A stretch of DNA of 64,000 nt, taken from contig JAEZXR010000134.1 of assembly GCA_023419605.1 (NCBI GenBank), positions 1 to 64,000 on the forward strand, in the 5' to 3' direction. Of this stretch, positions 26,519-35,186 are shown piece after piece (position 1 is the first letter of the stretch; each line of letters opens with the position of its first letter). A program made the position numbers and the translations under genes. Below the pieces are notes generated by a model. That model searched no databases. It had not been told where the DNA came from and worked only from the letters and a program-made list of their open reading frames with translations. Origin of the DNA: Bacillota bacterium. Lineage in GTDB: Bacteria > Bacillota > Clostridia > Acetivibrionales > JAEZXR01.

Positions 26519-26547
26519 ATCCTCTCTACAAAAATGCAGAGAGGATA
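26519..26547 (-). terminator. Possible expression-platform hairpin before cbiA
   Basis: Stem ATCCTCTCT/AGAGAGGAT with a T-containing loop, followed on the minus strand by TTGTTGTATTG. It lies between the cobalamin riboswitch and cbiA and may be its attenuator, though the T tract is poor. Confidence 0.45.
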
Positions 26548-26664
26548 CAAACACATCGATAACGATGGCCAAATCCTACACCCTCCATCACTCGTAGAGT
26601 CAAGGTTTCCTTAAAGAGTCGCTGTTACTTTTTCAAGGCTGCTCTTTAACTTATCCTAACGGTG

Positions 26665-26830
26665 TTTTCATACAGGCAGGTCTTCTGACTCAAGTCTCAT
26701 CATCTCCGGTACCTTCCCTAAGACAGTGGCATATTCCGGGGACTTCTCTTTTACAGCGGCGGGACCGTGCAGGATTTGCACCTGCTTCCCTTTTCACCGT
26801 CCTTCCATAGACGGACCTGTATTTATATAT
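26665..26830 (-). ncRNA. Cobalamin (B12) riboswitch
   Basis: On the minus strand the conserved blocks appear in order: GGGAAGCAGGTGCAAATCC, GCCGCTGTAA, GGAATATGCCACTG and the B12 box GTCAGAAGACCTGCCTG (complement of 26673-26689). This is the adenosylcobalamin-type aptamer that represses downstream expression when coenzyme B12 is plentiful. It controls the cbiA operon. Confidence 0.96.
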
Positions 26831-26845
26831 TTACATATTACTTAT

Positions 26846-26874
26846 AGTGTAAACGATATGGATAGGCATTTCAA
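26846..26874 (-). promoter_or_regulatory. Predicted promoter of the cobalamin operon
   Basis: Minus strand TTGAAA (complement of 26869-26874), 17 bases, TACACT (complement of 26846-26851). It starts transcription just upstream of the riboswitch. Confidence 0.5.
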
Positions 26875-26931
26875 CAAAAACAGCGGATATTTTGCAATTA
26901 TTTATGCGGCATCCATTAACGGCTGCAAAGC

Positions 26932-26970
26932 AAAACACGCCAGGCAGTTTTTTGCTGCCTGACGTGTTTT
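26932..26970 (-). terminator. Terminator of the GntR-ABC operon
   Basis: A 16-bp stem with one mismatch (AAAACACGTCAGGCAG/CTGCCTGGCGTGTTTT) and a poly-A/T loop, 22 bases after the stop of the permease gene at 26992. Confidence 0.75.
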
Positions 26971-26991
26971 ATTTTCTTCTATCAATACCGT

Positions 26992-27747
26992 CTAGACTTC
27001 CAGTTTCCTATCCAGTAAATAGCCGGAAACCATAAACAAAACAATAGAGATTGACAGGGTGAAGAGGATGTCAATCCGATTCATCAGTTCTAGTGTAAGA
27101 TTCCCCCCAATCATGGGATAGGATTTTATCTCAGAGGCAAAGCTCAACAGGGATCTCAGCTTATTGTCAAGGAGAGCTATACCATAGGTCAGTGCAATGA
27201 AAATTCCGAAGCTGATGATTTTTCCAAACTTCTTTGCAGTAAGCAAACTCCTTGTCAGTACCAAAGAAAAGGCAATCATTAAAAGCAGAAGCAGGAAACC
27301 ACTGCCAACGGAAACAACAGCATTGAGGGCAACCGGAATGAGATTCGGTATACTTTCAAGGAATTGCTTCAAGATGAAGCCTTCCGATCGGAATATAAGG
27401 TAATATAGTATGATGAAGCTCTGCGTAATCACAAAAGCCAACAATTCCACGGAACCGGCAATTAATTTTGCTCCAAGTATGGAGTATCCACTCTGCGGAA
27501 GGGTAAATACCAGATACCCCGTATTACCAAAAAGATCTCTGCGCAGCAGTGAAATGATATCAATTCCTACAGCGATAAAGGCAACGATGCCTAGCAGTAT
27601 AGCGCACAAAAAGGATGCCTCGCTTCCGCCTCTCCACCAAAAAGTAAAACCGATCTCAAAGAAAATATTGAGCAAAACAAGCAGTGCAATTCCGCCCAGT
27701 ATATTCCTGCTTTTGCCGATAAGTTCGTACTTGACCAATTTAAACAT
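26992..27747 (-). CDS. ABC transporter permease (Ytr-type operon)
   Basis: 251 residues with six hydrophobic helices and no signal peptide (first span GIALLVLLNIFFEIGFTFWW). It is the membrane partner of the ATPase encoded just upstream, whose stop overlaps its start. Operons of GntR(YtrA-like)-ATPase-permease type are common in Firmicutes and often respond to cell-wall-active compounds; the substrate is unknown here. Last gene before the terminator at 26932-26970. Confidence 0.85.
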   Translation of the reverse strand: MFKLVKYELIGKSRNILGGIALLVLLNIFFEIGFTFWWRGGSEASFLCAILLGIVAFIAVGIDIISLLRRDLFGNTGYLVFTLPQSGYSILGAKLIAGSVELLAFVITQSFIILYYLIFRSEGFILKQFLESIPNLIPVALNAVVSVGSGFLLLLLMIAFSLVLTRSLLTAKKFGKIISFGIFIALTYGIALLDNKLRSLLSFASEIKSYPMIGGNLTLELMNRIDILFTLSISIVLFMVSGYLLDRKLEV

Positions 27748-28442
27748 TATGCAAACACCTCCCGGTACAACTCATCAATGGATTTGCCTTTTTCTTCCCG
27801 CAAATCCTCTGCATTGCCTTTTAATACGATCTGTCCCTCGGAAATAAATAAAACTTCGTCAAAAAGCCTTTCAACGTCTCTCACCAGGTGGGTAGACACC
27901 ATAATGGAACTGTCTTCATTATAGTTACTCAGAATCGCATCCAGGATTTTCTCTCTGGACACGGGATCAATGCCCCCCAAAGGCTCATCAAATATATAGA
28001 GTTTCGCTTTCCTCGATAAGGTTAAGGTTAGATTTAGTTTCTCCAGCATGCCTTTGGAAAGAGCTGTTACTTTATCGTTTTCGTTCAGTTTCATAAACGC
28101 CAGCAGCTCTTTCGCTTTATTTGCATCAAAGTCAGTATAGAGGTCTTTAAAAAAGTTCACTGCATCCTTTATTTTCATCCACTTGAACAAATAGTTCGTA
28201 TCCGGCAAATAGGATACAATGGATTTAGTATAAAGCCCCGGTCGATGTCCCTCAATCAGTATTTCTCCGGAGGATGGTCTTGCCAGCCCGGCTGCGATTT
28301 TCATCAGGGTTGTTTTTCCGCTTCCATTGGGTCCCAGCAGCCCAATAATTTTACCTTTTTCACACTCGAACTCGATTCCTCGCAAAGCTTTTTTGGTCAG
28401 ATAATTTTTTGTCAATCCTGTTGCCTTTACCAGTGCACTCAT
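27747..28442 (-). CDS. ABC transporter ATP-binding protein (Ytr-type)
   Basis: 231 residues with Walker A GPNGSGKTT near residue 38, signature LSKGMLEKLNL near 130 (a variant of LSGGQ), Walker B KLYIFDEPLGGIDP near 150 and the switch histidine in MVSTHLVRDVE. Start ATG overlaps the end of the GntR gene by 4 bases, and its end overlaps the permease start, so the three genes are translationally coupled. Type and size fit exporters of the YtrB/CcmA class. Confidence 0.9.
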   Translation of the reverse strand: MSALVKATGLTKNYLTKKALRGIEFECEKGKIIGLLGPNGSGKTTLMKIAAGLARPSSGEILIEGHRPGLYTKSIVSYLPDTNYLFKWMKIKDAVNFFKDLYTDFDANKAKELLAFMKLNENDKVTALSKGMLEKLNLTLTLSRKAKLYIFDEPLGGIDPVSREKILDAILSNYNEDSSIMVSTHLVRDVERLFDEVLFISEGQIVLKGNAEDLREEKGKSIDELYREVFA

Positions 28443-28810
28443 TGCTGCTCCTCCTCTTTTATATACTCCTGGACGGCATCCACAATCTCTCCTTGAGCAA
28501 ATCCCAACTTTTTCATGCTCTCTATGAAAGAAGTAATGACTTCTTTAGCCATATCCTTTTTTAATGCTGTCATTTTCGCTGCCTCTTCCGTAATAAAGGT
28601 TCCCATGCCCCTCTGGGTATAGGTAATCCCTTCTCTTTCCAATTCCTGATACACTCTCTGGACTGTATTTGGATTCACTTTAAAGGTCTCCGCTAATTCT
28701 CGTACTGATGGCAATTTATCTCCCCCCTTCAGCTTTCCTGTAACAATATCGTGCTTCACTGCATCTATAATCTGAATGTAGATCGGTATCTTCGGATCAA
28801 ATTCAACCAA
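28439..28810 (-). CDS. GntR-family transcriptional regulator (YtrA subfamily)
   Basis: 123 residues: an N-terminal winged helix (KIPIYIQIIDAVKHDIVTG, LPSVRELAETFKVNPNTVQRVYQELEREG) and the short C-terminal helical tail of the YtrA subfamily, too short for a ligand-binding domain. TTG start, 9 bases after GGAGG. It heads the ABC operon and very likely represses it through the 48-bp palindrome at 28826-28873. Confidence 0.92.
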   Translation of the reverse strand: MVEFDPKIPIYIQIIDAVKHDIVTGKLKGGDKLPSVRELAETFKVNPNTVQRVYQELEREGITYTQRGMGTFITEEAAKMTALKKDMAKEVITSFIESMKKLGFAQGEIVDAVQEYIKEEEQQ

Positions 28811-28825
28811 TTTGCTCCACCTCCG

Positions 28826-28880
28826 TCTCCGTGTTCTAGTGTACTATATATATAGTACACTAGAACACGGAGATCGTCAA
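28826..28880 (-). promoter_or_regulatory. Promoter with embedded 48-bp perfect palindrome (GntR operator)
   Basis: The sequence 28826-28873 is a perfect palindrome centred on ACTATAT/ATATAGT, with arms running out to TCTCCGTGTTCTAG. The minus-strand promoter is built into it: TTGACG (complement of 28875-28880), 17 bases, TACTAT (complement of 28852-28857). The palindrome covers the spacer, the -10 and the start point, as expected for autorepression by the adjacent YtrA-type GntR. Confidence 0.85.
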
Positions 28881-28882
28881 TA

Positions 28883-28920
28883 CAAAAAATTAAACCTGTG
28901 AAAAAATTTTCACAGGTTTT
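28883..28920 (-). terminator. Terminator of pheB-hom-lysC operon
   Basis: Stem AAACCTGTGAAAA/TTTTCACAGGTTT followed on the minus strand by AATTTTTTGTATTG, 14 bases after the lysC stop. Confidence 0.85.
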
Positions 28921-28933
28921 AGAACATCATTTT

Positions 28934-30292
28934 CTATTTTGCTTCTCGAAAAAACTCATCATACAAAGCACGTACTGCGGTTATTGTATCCTCTGCACAG
29001 ATTCCAAACATAATGCTTACCTCAGAAGAGCCCTGATTGATCATCTGGATATTGATCTTCGCACGGGCCAGGGCGTTTGTAGCCCGGGCAGCCAGACCCC
29101 GTGTGCGCATCATTCCCTCTCCTACCATCATAACAAGGGCCAGATCACGCTCAATGGCCACATCATCTACTTGAAGTTCATCCCGTATCCTGCCTAAAAT
29201 GCGCTCTTCCTTCTCCAGCGTAAGCTGCTTTTCCTTCACGATAACAGAGATTTCATCAATTCCGGAAGGGGTATGCTCATAGGAAATCCCTTCATCCTCA
29301 AGAATTTCCAGAATTTTTCTACCAAAACCGATCTCCCGGTTCATCATATACTTTCTTATATAAATGCTGGAGAAACCTTTATCTCCTGCGATTCCGACCA
29401 CATAGCGGTCAGAGCTTCCCCGGTGCGTTACAATCATGGTACCGGGAGCCGCAGGATTATTGGTATTCCGAATGTTGACGGGTATTCCCTTACGGTATAC
29501 AGGCTCCAAGGTCTCCTCGTGGAGTACGGAAAAGCCGGCATAGGACAATTCACGCATTTCTCTGTAGGTAATGGCTGAGATTCCCACAGGATTATCCACG
29601 ATATTGGGGTTGGCTGCATATACGGAATCAACATCGGTAAAGTTTTCATATACGGAAGCACCCACGGCAGAAGCCAGAATGGACCCGGTGATATCTGACC
29701 CGCCCCTGGAGAAGGTCACCACATCTCCCTGAAGTGAATAGCCGAAGAAGCCTGGAAAAATCAACAACCCCGGTATTTCCTTCAGTTTACTCAGATTTTC
29801 ATAGGACTCCGGCAAAACTCTGGCATTGCCGAACTCGTCACTCAGGAACAACCCAGCATCCTTCGGGTTGATATAAGCAGCTTCCTTTCCGATACTACGC
29901 AGATATTCTGCCACCACCTTGGCACTGTTATCTTCCCCTGCTGCTTTAAGCAGGTCCATGAACTTGCCCGGATTCTCGGTGCTGCTTGCCAAACGCTGCC
30001 GCAAATCCGCTTCTACTACCGTAACAATTTCTTCAGATAAATTCAAATCCTTCGCAATTTCTCTGTACCGTTGTACTACTGCCTGAAGTTCTTCTTCCGC
30101 GGAACCCTGCTGAATCGCTTTTTCCGCGCAATTTATCAAAAGGTCCGTAACCTTAATGTCTTCCTTAAAACGTTTTCCCGGTGCTGAAACAATTACCAGC
30201 CGCCTGTCGCTGTCAGACAGTACGATATCACAAACCTTCTTAATCTGCTCTGCCGAAGCCAGAGAAGTGCCGCCAAACTTTGCTACTTTCAT
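28934..30292 (-). CDS. lysC: Aspartate kinase (monofunctional)
   Basis: Phosphorylates aspartate, the first step to lysine, threonine and methionine. 452 residues with the N-terminal kinase motif KFGGTSLAS at residue 5, FSRGGSDITGSILA near 200 and FTDVDSVYAANP near 220, then two ACT domains in the last 150 residues (feedback control). Length and order resemble the monofunctional lysine-sensitive type. It follows hom by 35 bases, in the order pheB, hom, lysC. No lysine riboswitch or T-box is visible upstream. Confidence 0.93.
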   Translation of the reverse strand: MKVAKFGGTSLASAEQIKKVCDIVLSDSDRRLVIVSAPGKRFKEDIKVTDLLINCAEKAIQQGSAEEELQAVVQRYREIAKDLNLSEEIVTVVEADLRQRLASSTENPGKFMDLLKAAGEDNSAKVVAEYLRSIGKEAAYINPKDAGLFLSDEFGNARVLPESYENLSKLKEIPGLLIFPGFFGYSLQGDVVTFSRGGSDITGSILASAVGASVYENFTDVDSVYAANPNIVDNPVGISAITYREMRELSYAGFSVLHEETLEPVYRKGIPVNIRNTNNPAAPGTMIVTHRGSSDRYVVGIAGDKGFSSIYIRKYMMNREIGFGRKILEILEDEGISYEHTPSGIDEISVIVKEKQLTLEKEERILGRIRDELQVDDVAIERDLALVMMVGEGMMRTRGLAARATNALARAKINIQMINQGSSEVSIMFGICAEDTITAVRALYDEFFREAK

Positions 30293-30327
30293 TTCCTAGA
30301 CCTCCATTACGTATTTAAACTTATGTA

Positions 30328-31575
30328 TTATTCAAGAACTCGAATCATATTTACTACATCGCTGACTTTTCCGCAGTCCTTAAACTGATGTAAGCTGTTC
30401 AACAGTATTTCTTCCTTCTCCAACCCGGTTATAAAAGCAAGTTCGTTCTGTGTGTCAGGATGATCAATGCGTACCCGTTTAATTTTACCGAAGAATTCCT
30501 CGGAAAGCAAGGCCGTCTGTTGGATATCTTCCGTTTTGACCCGGATAAAGAATCGGGTGTCAGCCTTCCCGGCATCGATGATATTGTCTGTGTGATCGGT
30601 ATTCCAGCAGCGCCCGTGGGTGCTGTCGGTATGTTTGACAATATCAATGATGTCGGCAACCACTGCACTGGCCGTGGGAAGCTTCCCAGCGCCCCTGCCG
30701 TAAAACATGGCCTCACCGATGGCATCTCCTTCCACTACAATGGCATTAAAGACATCTTCCACATTGGAAAGAGGATGGTTCCTGCTGACAATAGCAGGGC
30801 TGACACGAGCAAAGATTCCAGTCTCCAGCTTTTTGCTGGTTGCAATAAGCTTGATCGCAGAATTCATGCACTCGGCATATTCCATATCTACCGGCGTGAT
30901 CCGGCTGATACCTTCTGTATAAATATTATTGGAGTTTACATATTCATTATATGCAATGGATGAAAGGATTGCGATCTTTCTGCACGCATCATGGCCTTCC
31001 ACATCAGCAGTAGGATCTGCTTCCGCATATCCTTTTTCCTGGGCTTCCTTTAAGGCAGTGGCAAAGTCCATACCTTCGTTTTTCATCTGTGTAAGAATAT
31101 AGTTTGTAGTGCCGTTCAATATTCCGGTAATCCCCTGAATTTCATTGGCAGCCAAGCACTGGTACAATGGACGGATAATGGGGATTCCCCCTCCGACGCT
31201 GGCTTCGAAAAGATAACTTACCCCATTTTCCTTCGCCAGTTGGAGCAGCTCAGGACCATGGTTTGCAACCAGTTCCTTGTTTGAGGTAACAACGTGCTTT
31301 TTACGCTGTAAAGCCCTCTTTGTGAACTCATAGGCGATTTTCTCTCCGCCGATGGTCTCCACAATAATGTCGATGGATTCATCGTCAAATATTTCTTCTG
31401 CGTTTTTTGTAAGAAGGTGTTGGTCCAGACTTCCGGGAAATTCCCTCACATCGGCTATCTTCTTGACAGCAATTTGTTCTCCCGCTCTCTCAGCGATGCT
31501 GATACTGTTTTTTCGTATCACCTCAGCCACACCGGACCCCACAACGCCATAGCCCAATACTGCTACATTAACCAT
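30328..31575 (-). CDS. hom: Homoserine dehydrogenase
   Basis: Reduces aspartate semialdehyde to homoserine. 415 residues: the N-terminal Rossmann motif GYGVVGSGVAE, the catalytic domain with GILNGTTNYILTQM and EADPTADVEGHDACRK near residues 150-200, and a C-terminal ACT domain (about the last 75 residues) for feedback by threonine. Start ATG with GGGGGAG upstream. It is preceded by pheB (13 bases) and followed by lysC, forming a branch-point operon; thrC lies elsewhere at 57965. Confidence 0.94.
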   Translation of the reverse strand: MVNVAVLGYGVVGSGVAEVIRKNSISIAERAGEQIAVKKIADVREFPGSLDQHLLTKNAEEIFDDESIDIIVETIGGEKIAYEFTKRALQRKKHVVTSNKELVANHGPELLQLAKENGVSYLFEASVGGGIPIIRPLYQCLAANEIQGITGILNGTTNYILTQMKNEGMDFATALKEAQEKGYAEADPTADVEGHDACRKIAILSSIAYNEYVNSNNIYTEGISRITPVDMEYAECMNSAIKLIATSKKLETGIFARVSPAIVSRNHPLSNVEDVFNAIVVEGDAIGEAMFYGRGAGKLPTASAVVADIIDIVKHTDSTHGRCWNTDHTDNIIDAGKADTRFFIRVKTEDIQQTALLSEEFFGKIKRVRIDHPDTQNELAFITGLEKEEILLNSLHQFKDCGKVSDVVNMIRVLE

Positions 31576-31588
31576 GATACTCCCCCTA

Positions 31589-32032
31589 TCAATCTCGTGC
31601 CAGAATTGCCTGCCTGCGTATTCCCTGGATGGTTCCGATTCGATCCATCATATCCCGTATATTCATTTCCATCTCTTCGGTTTCTATTGAAATCGTAACA
31701 TCTGCAAGGCCATTAATGGGTATGTTCTGGTTTATCGTCAGTACATTGGCCTTAGCCTGCGCGATTTCATGGATAATCCTGGACAAAACTCCCGAAACAT
31801 CTTCCAATACAAAAAACAAGGTTATGACTCTTCCCCTGGAAGTTTCATAAAAGGGAAAGACATAATCCTTATATTTATAGTAGGCGCTGCGACTGATTCC
31901 AACTTCTCTGACAGCCTCATTCACAGCTTTCCCCGGGTCTTTTGCCAGTAGATTCTTTACTTCCATCACTTTGCTGAAAACCTCGGGAAGAATGGATGGA
32001 TCCACAAGCAGGTACTTTGTCTTTTTACTCAT
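31589..32032 (-). CDS. pheB: ACT domain-containing protein, PheB/UPF0735 family
   Basis: 147 residues. The N-terminal part has a helix-turn-helix-like stretch (AVREVGISRSAYYKYKDYVFPF), and the C-terminal half is an ACT domain (TLFFVLEDVSGVLSRIIHEIAQAKANVLTI). This UPF0735 family is often placed beside hom/thr or pheA genes and is thought to be a regulatory ligand-binding protein. The ATG at 32032 is preferred because the earlier GTG at 32038 overlaps the AGAGGTG ribosome site. It is the first gene of the pheB-hom-lysC operon. Confidence 0.88.
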   Translation of the reverse strand: MSKKTKYLLVDPSILPEVFSKVMEVKNLLAKDPGKAVNEAVREVGISRSAYYKYKDYVFPFYETSRGRVITLFFVLEDVSGVLSRIIHEIAQAKANVLTINQNIPINGLADVTISIETEEMEMNIRDMMDRIGTIQGIRRQAILARD

Positions 32033-32285
32033 ATTCACCTCTGTCTATATACGGTGTACATTTGTTTTTGTATGGTGAATATGTTAGCATAATTTTTGTC
32101 TCAGCGCAAGTTGTTTTTTTAACAAATTACCCGTCTTTTTTCCACCGATTCTTGTGCAGATCGCAGCTTCATAACCGGCGGTCCGTTATGGGCCGCCGGC
32201 AGCACTTTCAAAAATTTTAAAGGGAATAATATTCATCCGTAATGAGATACTAAAACTGATAATTTAAATCAGGAGGAGTAAAGAC

Positions 32286-32501
32286 ATGAAAGCTAATAAA
32301 TTTGTTTTCAGCGGCCCCATCGATGGCTCACAAATCCCTCATATAAAAGACTCCATAGGCGCTCATGACGGCATCAATGCTGTAAGAATCGATGCATCTG
32401 CAAGAACCGTAACTGTGGACTATGATGAAGGAAGATACACGGAAGGGCAGATCAAGGACTTTGTAAATCAGGCAGGACTTAACGTTCGGCATGTAAAATA
32501 A
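32286..32501 (+). CDS. Small HMA-like (ferredoxin-fold) protein without metal cysteines, 71 aa
   Basis: 71 residues with the beta-alpha-beta pattern of heavy-metal-associated domains (FVFSGPIDGSQIPHIKDSIG, INAVRIDASARTVTVDYDEG, QIKDFVNQAGLNVRHVK), but the CxxC metal-binding loop is absent and there is no cysteine at all. It therefore probably does not carry copper in the usual way. AGGAGGA lies about 10 bases before ATG. It is followed after 15 bases by the Gfo/Idh oxidoreductase gene, so the two are co-transcribed. Role unknown. Confidence 0.8.
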   Translation: MKANKFVFSGPIDGSQIPHIKDSIGAHDGINAVRIDASARTVTVDYDEGRYTEGQIKDFVNQAGLNVRHVK

Positions 32502-32516
32502 AAAAAGGAGACACCG

Positions 32517-33605
32517 ATGAAGAAGATCCGTTTAGGTGTTATCGGTACAGGGTTGGCCTGGGAAAGGCTTCACTATCCCGCCCTGCTGGAACTGGGCGAC
32601 CGGTATGAAATCACAGCCCTGGCAAACCGTACGAAAGCCGATGCTGAAAATTTTGCCCGCACCATCGGGTTGGACGTAAAAAATGTCTATGCCGATTATA
32701 AAGAGCTGCTGAAGCGGGAGGATATAGACGCCGTAGACATTCTGGTTCCCATCCAGTACAACTATATTGTCTCCGAGGATGCAGCCAGAGCCGGCAAAAG
32801 CTTTATCTGTGAAAAACCGCTGGCCCCCGATATGGAGCAGGCCAAAAAGTATTTGGAATTATCAAAAAAGTATAATGTAAGGATATTGATCGCCGAAAAT
32901 TACAGGTATAATGAAGAACATGACAGGATTAAGGAACTGATCAATTCCGGTAAAATCGGACCAGTAGTCTATTTTATCAAAAACAATGTAAACTGTTTCC
33001 CCTGTCAGATGACCAAGGATACTTATGCAGGCACCGAGTGGCGGCAGCACCCCCATTACCCCGGGGGTGCCTACCTGGACGCAGCCCTTCATGACATCGC
33101 CGGAATGCGGTATATTTTTGGCGATATCGAATGTGTGCAAGCTTTCGGAATACCGCAGAAAGAGGATTTTACCCCCTATAAATCCGTCAATGCCAGCCTG
33201 TTGTTTAAAAGTGGAGTAATCGGGCATTTTACCTACTTCCCTTCGGGAATGGAAGGCATAACCCCCCCTATCGGCTTCCGAATTTACGGGACAGAGGGAG
33301 AAATCTACCTGGAGGATAAGACAAAAGGCACCATTCAGGTGGCCTATAAGGATGGGACATCGGAACAAGTCAGCTTTACACCGGAGAGAGGCTACTATAA
33401 CGAATTGCTTAACTTTTATAACGCGATGAACGGGACAGAAGAGATCCATGTAACTCCGGAAGTGGAATTCCGGGATGTTAAAACGGTGTTTGATATTCTC
33501 TCCTCCATCGGCCAACGCGAAATTGTCTATGTCGATGCACCGAAGCCGGATGTAAAGCAGCCCTTTACAAATGAACATATTTATACCCAAACTTATATGC
33601 AGTAA
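32517..33605 (+). CDS. Gfo/Idh/MocA family oxidoreductase
   Basis: NAD(P)-dependent sugar or inositol-type oxidoreductase of 362 residues. The N-terminal Rossmann fold begins RLGVIGTGLAWERLHYPALL, and the family dipeptide EKP appears in SFICEKPLAPDMEQAKKY near residue 100. The C-terminal beta-sheet domain starts near 125 with IGPVVYFIKN. The putative catalytic His lies in ALHDIAGMRYIFGD. AAAAGGAG precedes the ATG. It pairs with the HMA-like gene upstream and ends at a terminator. Substrate unknown; it is convergent to the phosphohexomutase gene. Confidence 0.88.
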   Translation: MKKIRLGVIGTGLAWERLHYPALLELGDRYEITALANRTKADAENFARTIGLDVKNVYADYKELLKREDIDAVDILVPIQYNYIVSEDAARAGKSFICEKPLAPDMEQAKKYLELSKKYNVRILIAENYRYNEEHDRIKELINSGKIGPVVYFIKNNVNCFPCQMTKDTYAGTEWRQHPHYPGGAYLDAALHDIAGMRYIFGDIECVQAFGIPQKEDFTPYKSVNASLLFKSGVIGHFTYFPSGMEGITPPIGFRIYGTEGEIYLEDKTKGTIQVAYKDGTSEQVSFTPERGYYNELLNFYNAMNGTEEIHVTPEVEFRDVKTVFDILSSIGQREIVYVDAPKPDVKQPFTNEHIYTQTYMQ

Positions 33606-33608
33606 AAA

Positions 33609-33650
33609 GGAAGCCGGTGAGGGAAGCTTCTCCCCACCGGCTTCTTCTAC
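33609..33650 (+). terminator. Terminator after Gfo/Idh gene
   Basis: Stem GAAGCCGGTG/CACCGGCTTC with an inner GGGA/TCTCC extension, followed by TTCTACTTCC, starting 4 bases after the stop. Confidence 0.7.
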
Positions 33651-33660
33651 TTCCCGGAGT

Positions 33661-33707
33661 GGATATCCGTGAGTAAGACAAATCTGTTTGTCATTACTCC
33701 GATATCC
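33661..33707. terminator. Long imperfect hairpin between convergent genes
   Basis: GGATATC..GAGTAA..GACAAA pairs with TTTGTC..TTACTC..GATATCC around a TCTG loop. The plus-strand tail is TTCTTTAGTTTCTC. It is probably a backup terminator for the 32286-33605 operon; it could also act for the mutase gene ending at 33735. Confidence 0.5.
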
Positions 33708-33734
33708 TTCTTTAGTTTCTCGTAAAACATAAAA

Positions 33735-35147
33735 TCACAAATTTAAAAACTGCTTCATTTTACTGCTGATTTCCGCTGCTGCCGCTTCATTATCCATTTC
33801 AGCAAAGATTCTGAGCAGCGGCTCCGTTCCGGAAAATCTGGCGATAATCCATCCGCCGTTTTCAAAATACACCTTCACTCCGTCCCGGTAGCTGACCTTT
33901 TGTACTGTATAGCCGAAATCAGGCAGCTCCTTGTCTTCAAAAAGTTTTTTCACCAGCTTTTCCTTGTCCTGGCTGCGGAATTTGTAGTCGCTTTCCGCCA
34001 TATAAAAATAACCGAATTGTTGATGGATTTCTTCCAGCAGGCCCGACAGGCTCCTTCCCGTAACGCTGAGGAGCTCAATCAAAAGACTCGCTGCAAAAAC
34101 GCCATCCTTCCCTTTGATATGCCCCCGTATGGTCAATCCGCCGCTGCTTTCTCCTCCGATCAGTGCATTATGAGCCTCCATCGTGGAGCTGATATGCTTG
34201 AATCCTACCGGAACCTCATAGCATGTTTCTCCGAAACCCTCTGCAATTTTATCCAGCAGGTGTGTCGTCGCAACATTTCTCACAACGCCGCCCTTCCAGC
34301 CTTTATATTTCAGTAGGTAGTAGTAAAGCAGGGCCAGAATGTCGTTGGGATGGATGAAGTTGCCCCTCTCATCGATAATCCCCAAACGGTCGGCATCGCC
34401 GTCGGTGCCAATGCCGATATCATAGCCCTTCTCAACTACGATGGCCTTTAAACGCTGCAATGTGTGACTGCTCGGAGACGGCAGCCTTCCTCCGAACAAT
34501 GTGTCGTGACGGTCGTTAATGATTTCAAGCTCGCACCGTGCTGTCAGAAGGATGGTTTGAAGGCAGGTTTTCGATACGCCGAACATGGGGTCCAGCACGA
34601 TTTTCAGTTTACTGTTTTTTATCGTCTCCATATCAATCATGTTGATAATGGTATCAATATACTCATTGAAGGGATCAATGACCTCGATCAGCCCCGCCTT
34701 TTTACCCTCTTCAAAATCAACATGCCGGACATCCTGTTGTGTAATATCCTTGATAAAGGACTCGATGGAGGCCGTCACTTCCTCGGTGGCGTCCCGTCCT
34801 CCCTGGGTAAACACCTTTATACCGTTATAATCCGCAGGATTATGGCTGGCAGTAACGGCTGCCCCATACTGTGTCTCCATACTTTTCACCGTAAACATTA
34901 CCAGCGGTGTAGGTGCAACTTTTTCAATAAAATACACTTTTATCCCATTGCCCGCCAGGACTTCCGCCGCCCATTTCGCCGCTTTATCCGATAGAAACCG
35001 TCTGTCATACCCGATTACAAACCCCCGGCTTTCACATTTCTGCGATTTTATAAGGTTCGCAACTGCCTGAGAAAGTAACTGTACATTCGCTTTTGTAAAA
35101 TCTTCGCCAATGATCGCTCTCCAACCGCCAGTACCGAATTTGATCAT
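33735..35147 (-). CDS. Phosphoglucomutase/phosphomannomutase family phosphohexomutase
   Basis: Interconverts hexose-1- and hexose-6-phosphates through a phosphoserine. 470 residues: the active-site TASHNPADYNGIKV near residue 100, the metal loop GTDGDADRLG near 240, the sugar-specificity loop GGESSGGLTIRGH near 325 and the phosphate-binding RFSGTEPLLRIFAE near the end. It is encoded 40 bases after the GH94 phosphorylase gene on the same strand. The natural reading is that it converts the phosphorylase product (GlcNAc-1-P or Glc-1-P) into the 6-phosphate. GlcNAc-phosphate mutase activity is inferred from this context. Confidence 0.88.
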   Translation of the reverse strand: MIKFGTGGWRAIIGEDFTKANVQLLSQAVANLIKSQKCESRGFVIGYDRRFLSDKAAKWAAEVLAGNGIKVYFIEKVAPTPLVMFTVKSMETQYGAAVTASHNPADYNGIKVFTQGGRDATEEVTASIESFIKDITQQDVRHVDFEEGKKAGLIEVIDPFNEYIDTIINMIDMETIKNSKLKIVLDPMFGVSKTCLQTILLTARCELEIINDRHDTLFGGRLPSPSSHTLQRLKAIVVEKGYDIGIGTDGDADRLGIIDERGNFIHPNDILALLYYYLLKYKGWKGGVVRNVATTHLLDKIAEGFGETCYEVPVGFKHISSTMEAHNALIGGESSGGLTIRGHIKGKDGVFAASLLIELLSVTGRSLSGLLEEIHQQFGYFYMAESDYKFRSQDKEKLVKKLFEDKELPDFGYTVQKVSYRDGVKVYFENGGWIIARFSGTEPLLRIFAEMDNEAAAAEISSKMKQFLNL

Positions 35148-35186
35148 AATTTTCGTCTCCTTTATGTAGGTTTTTAATAATAAACA

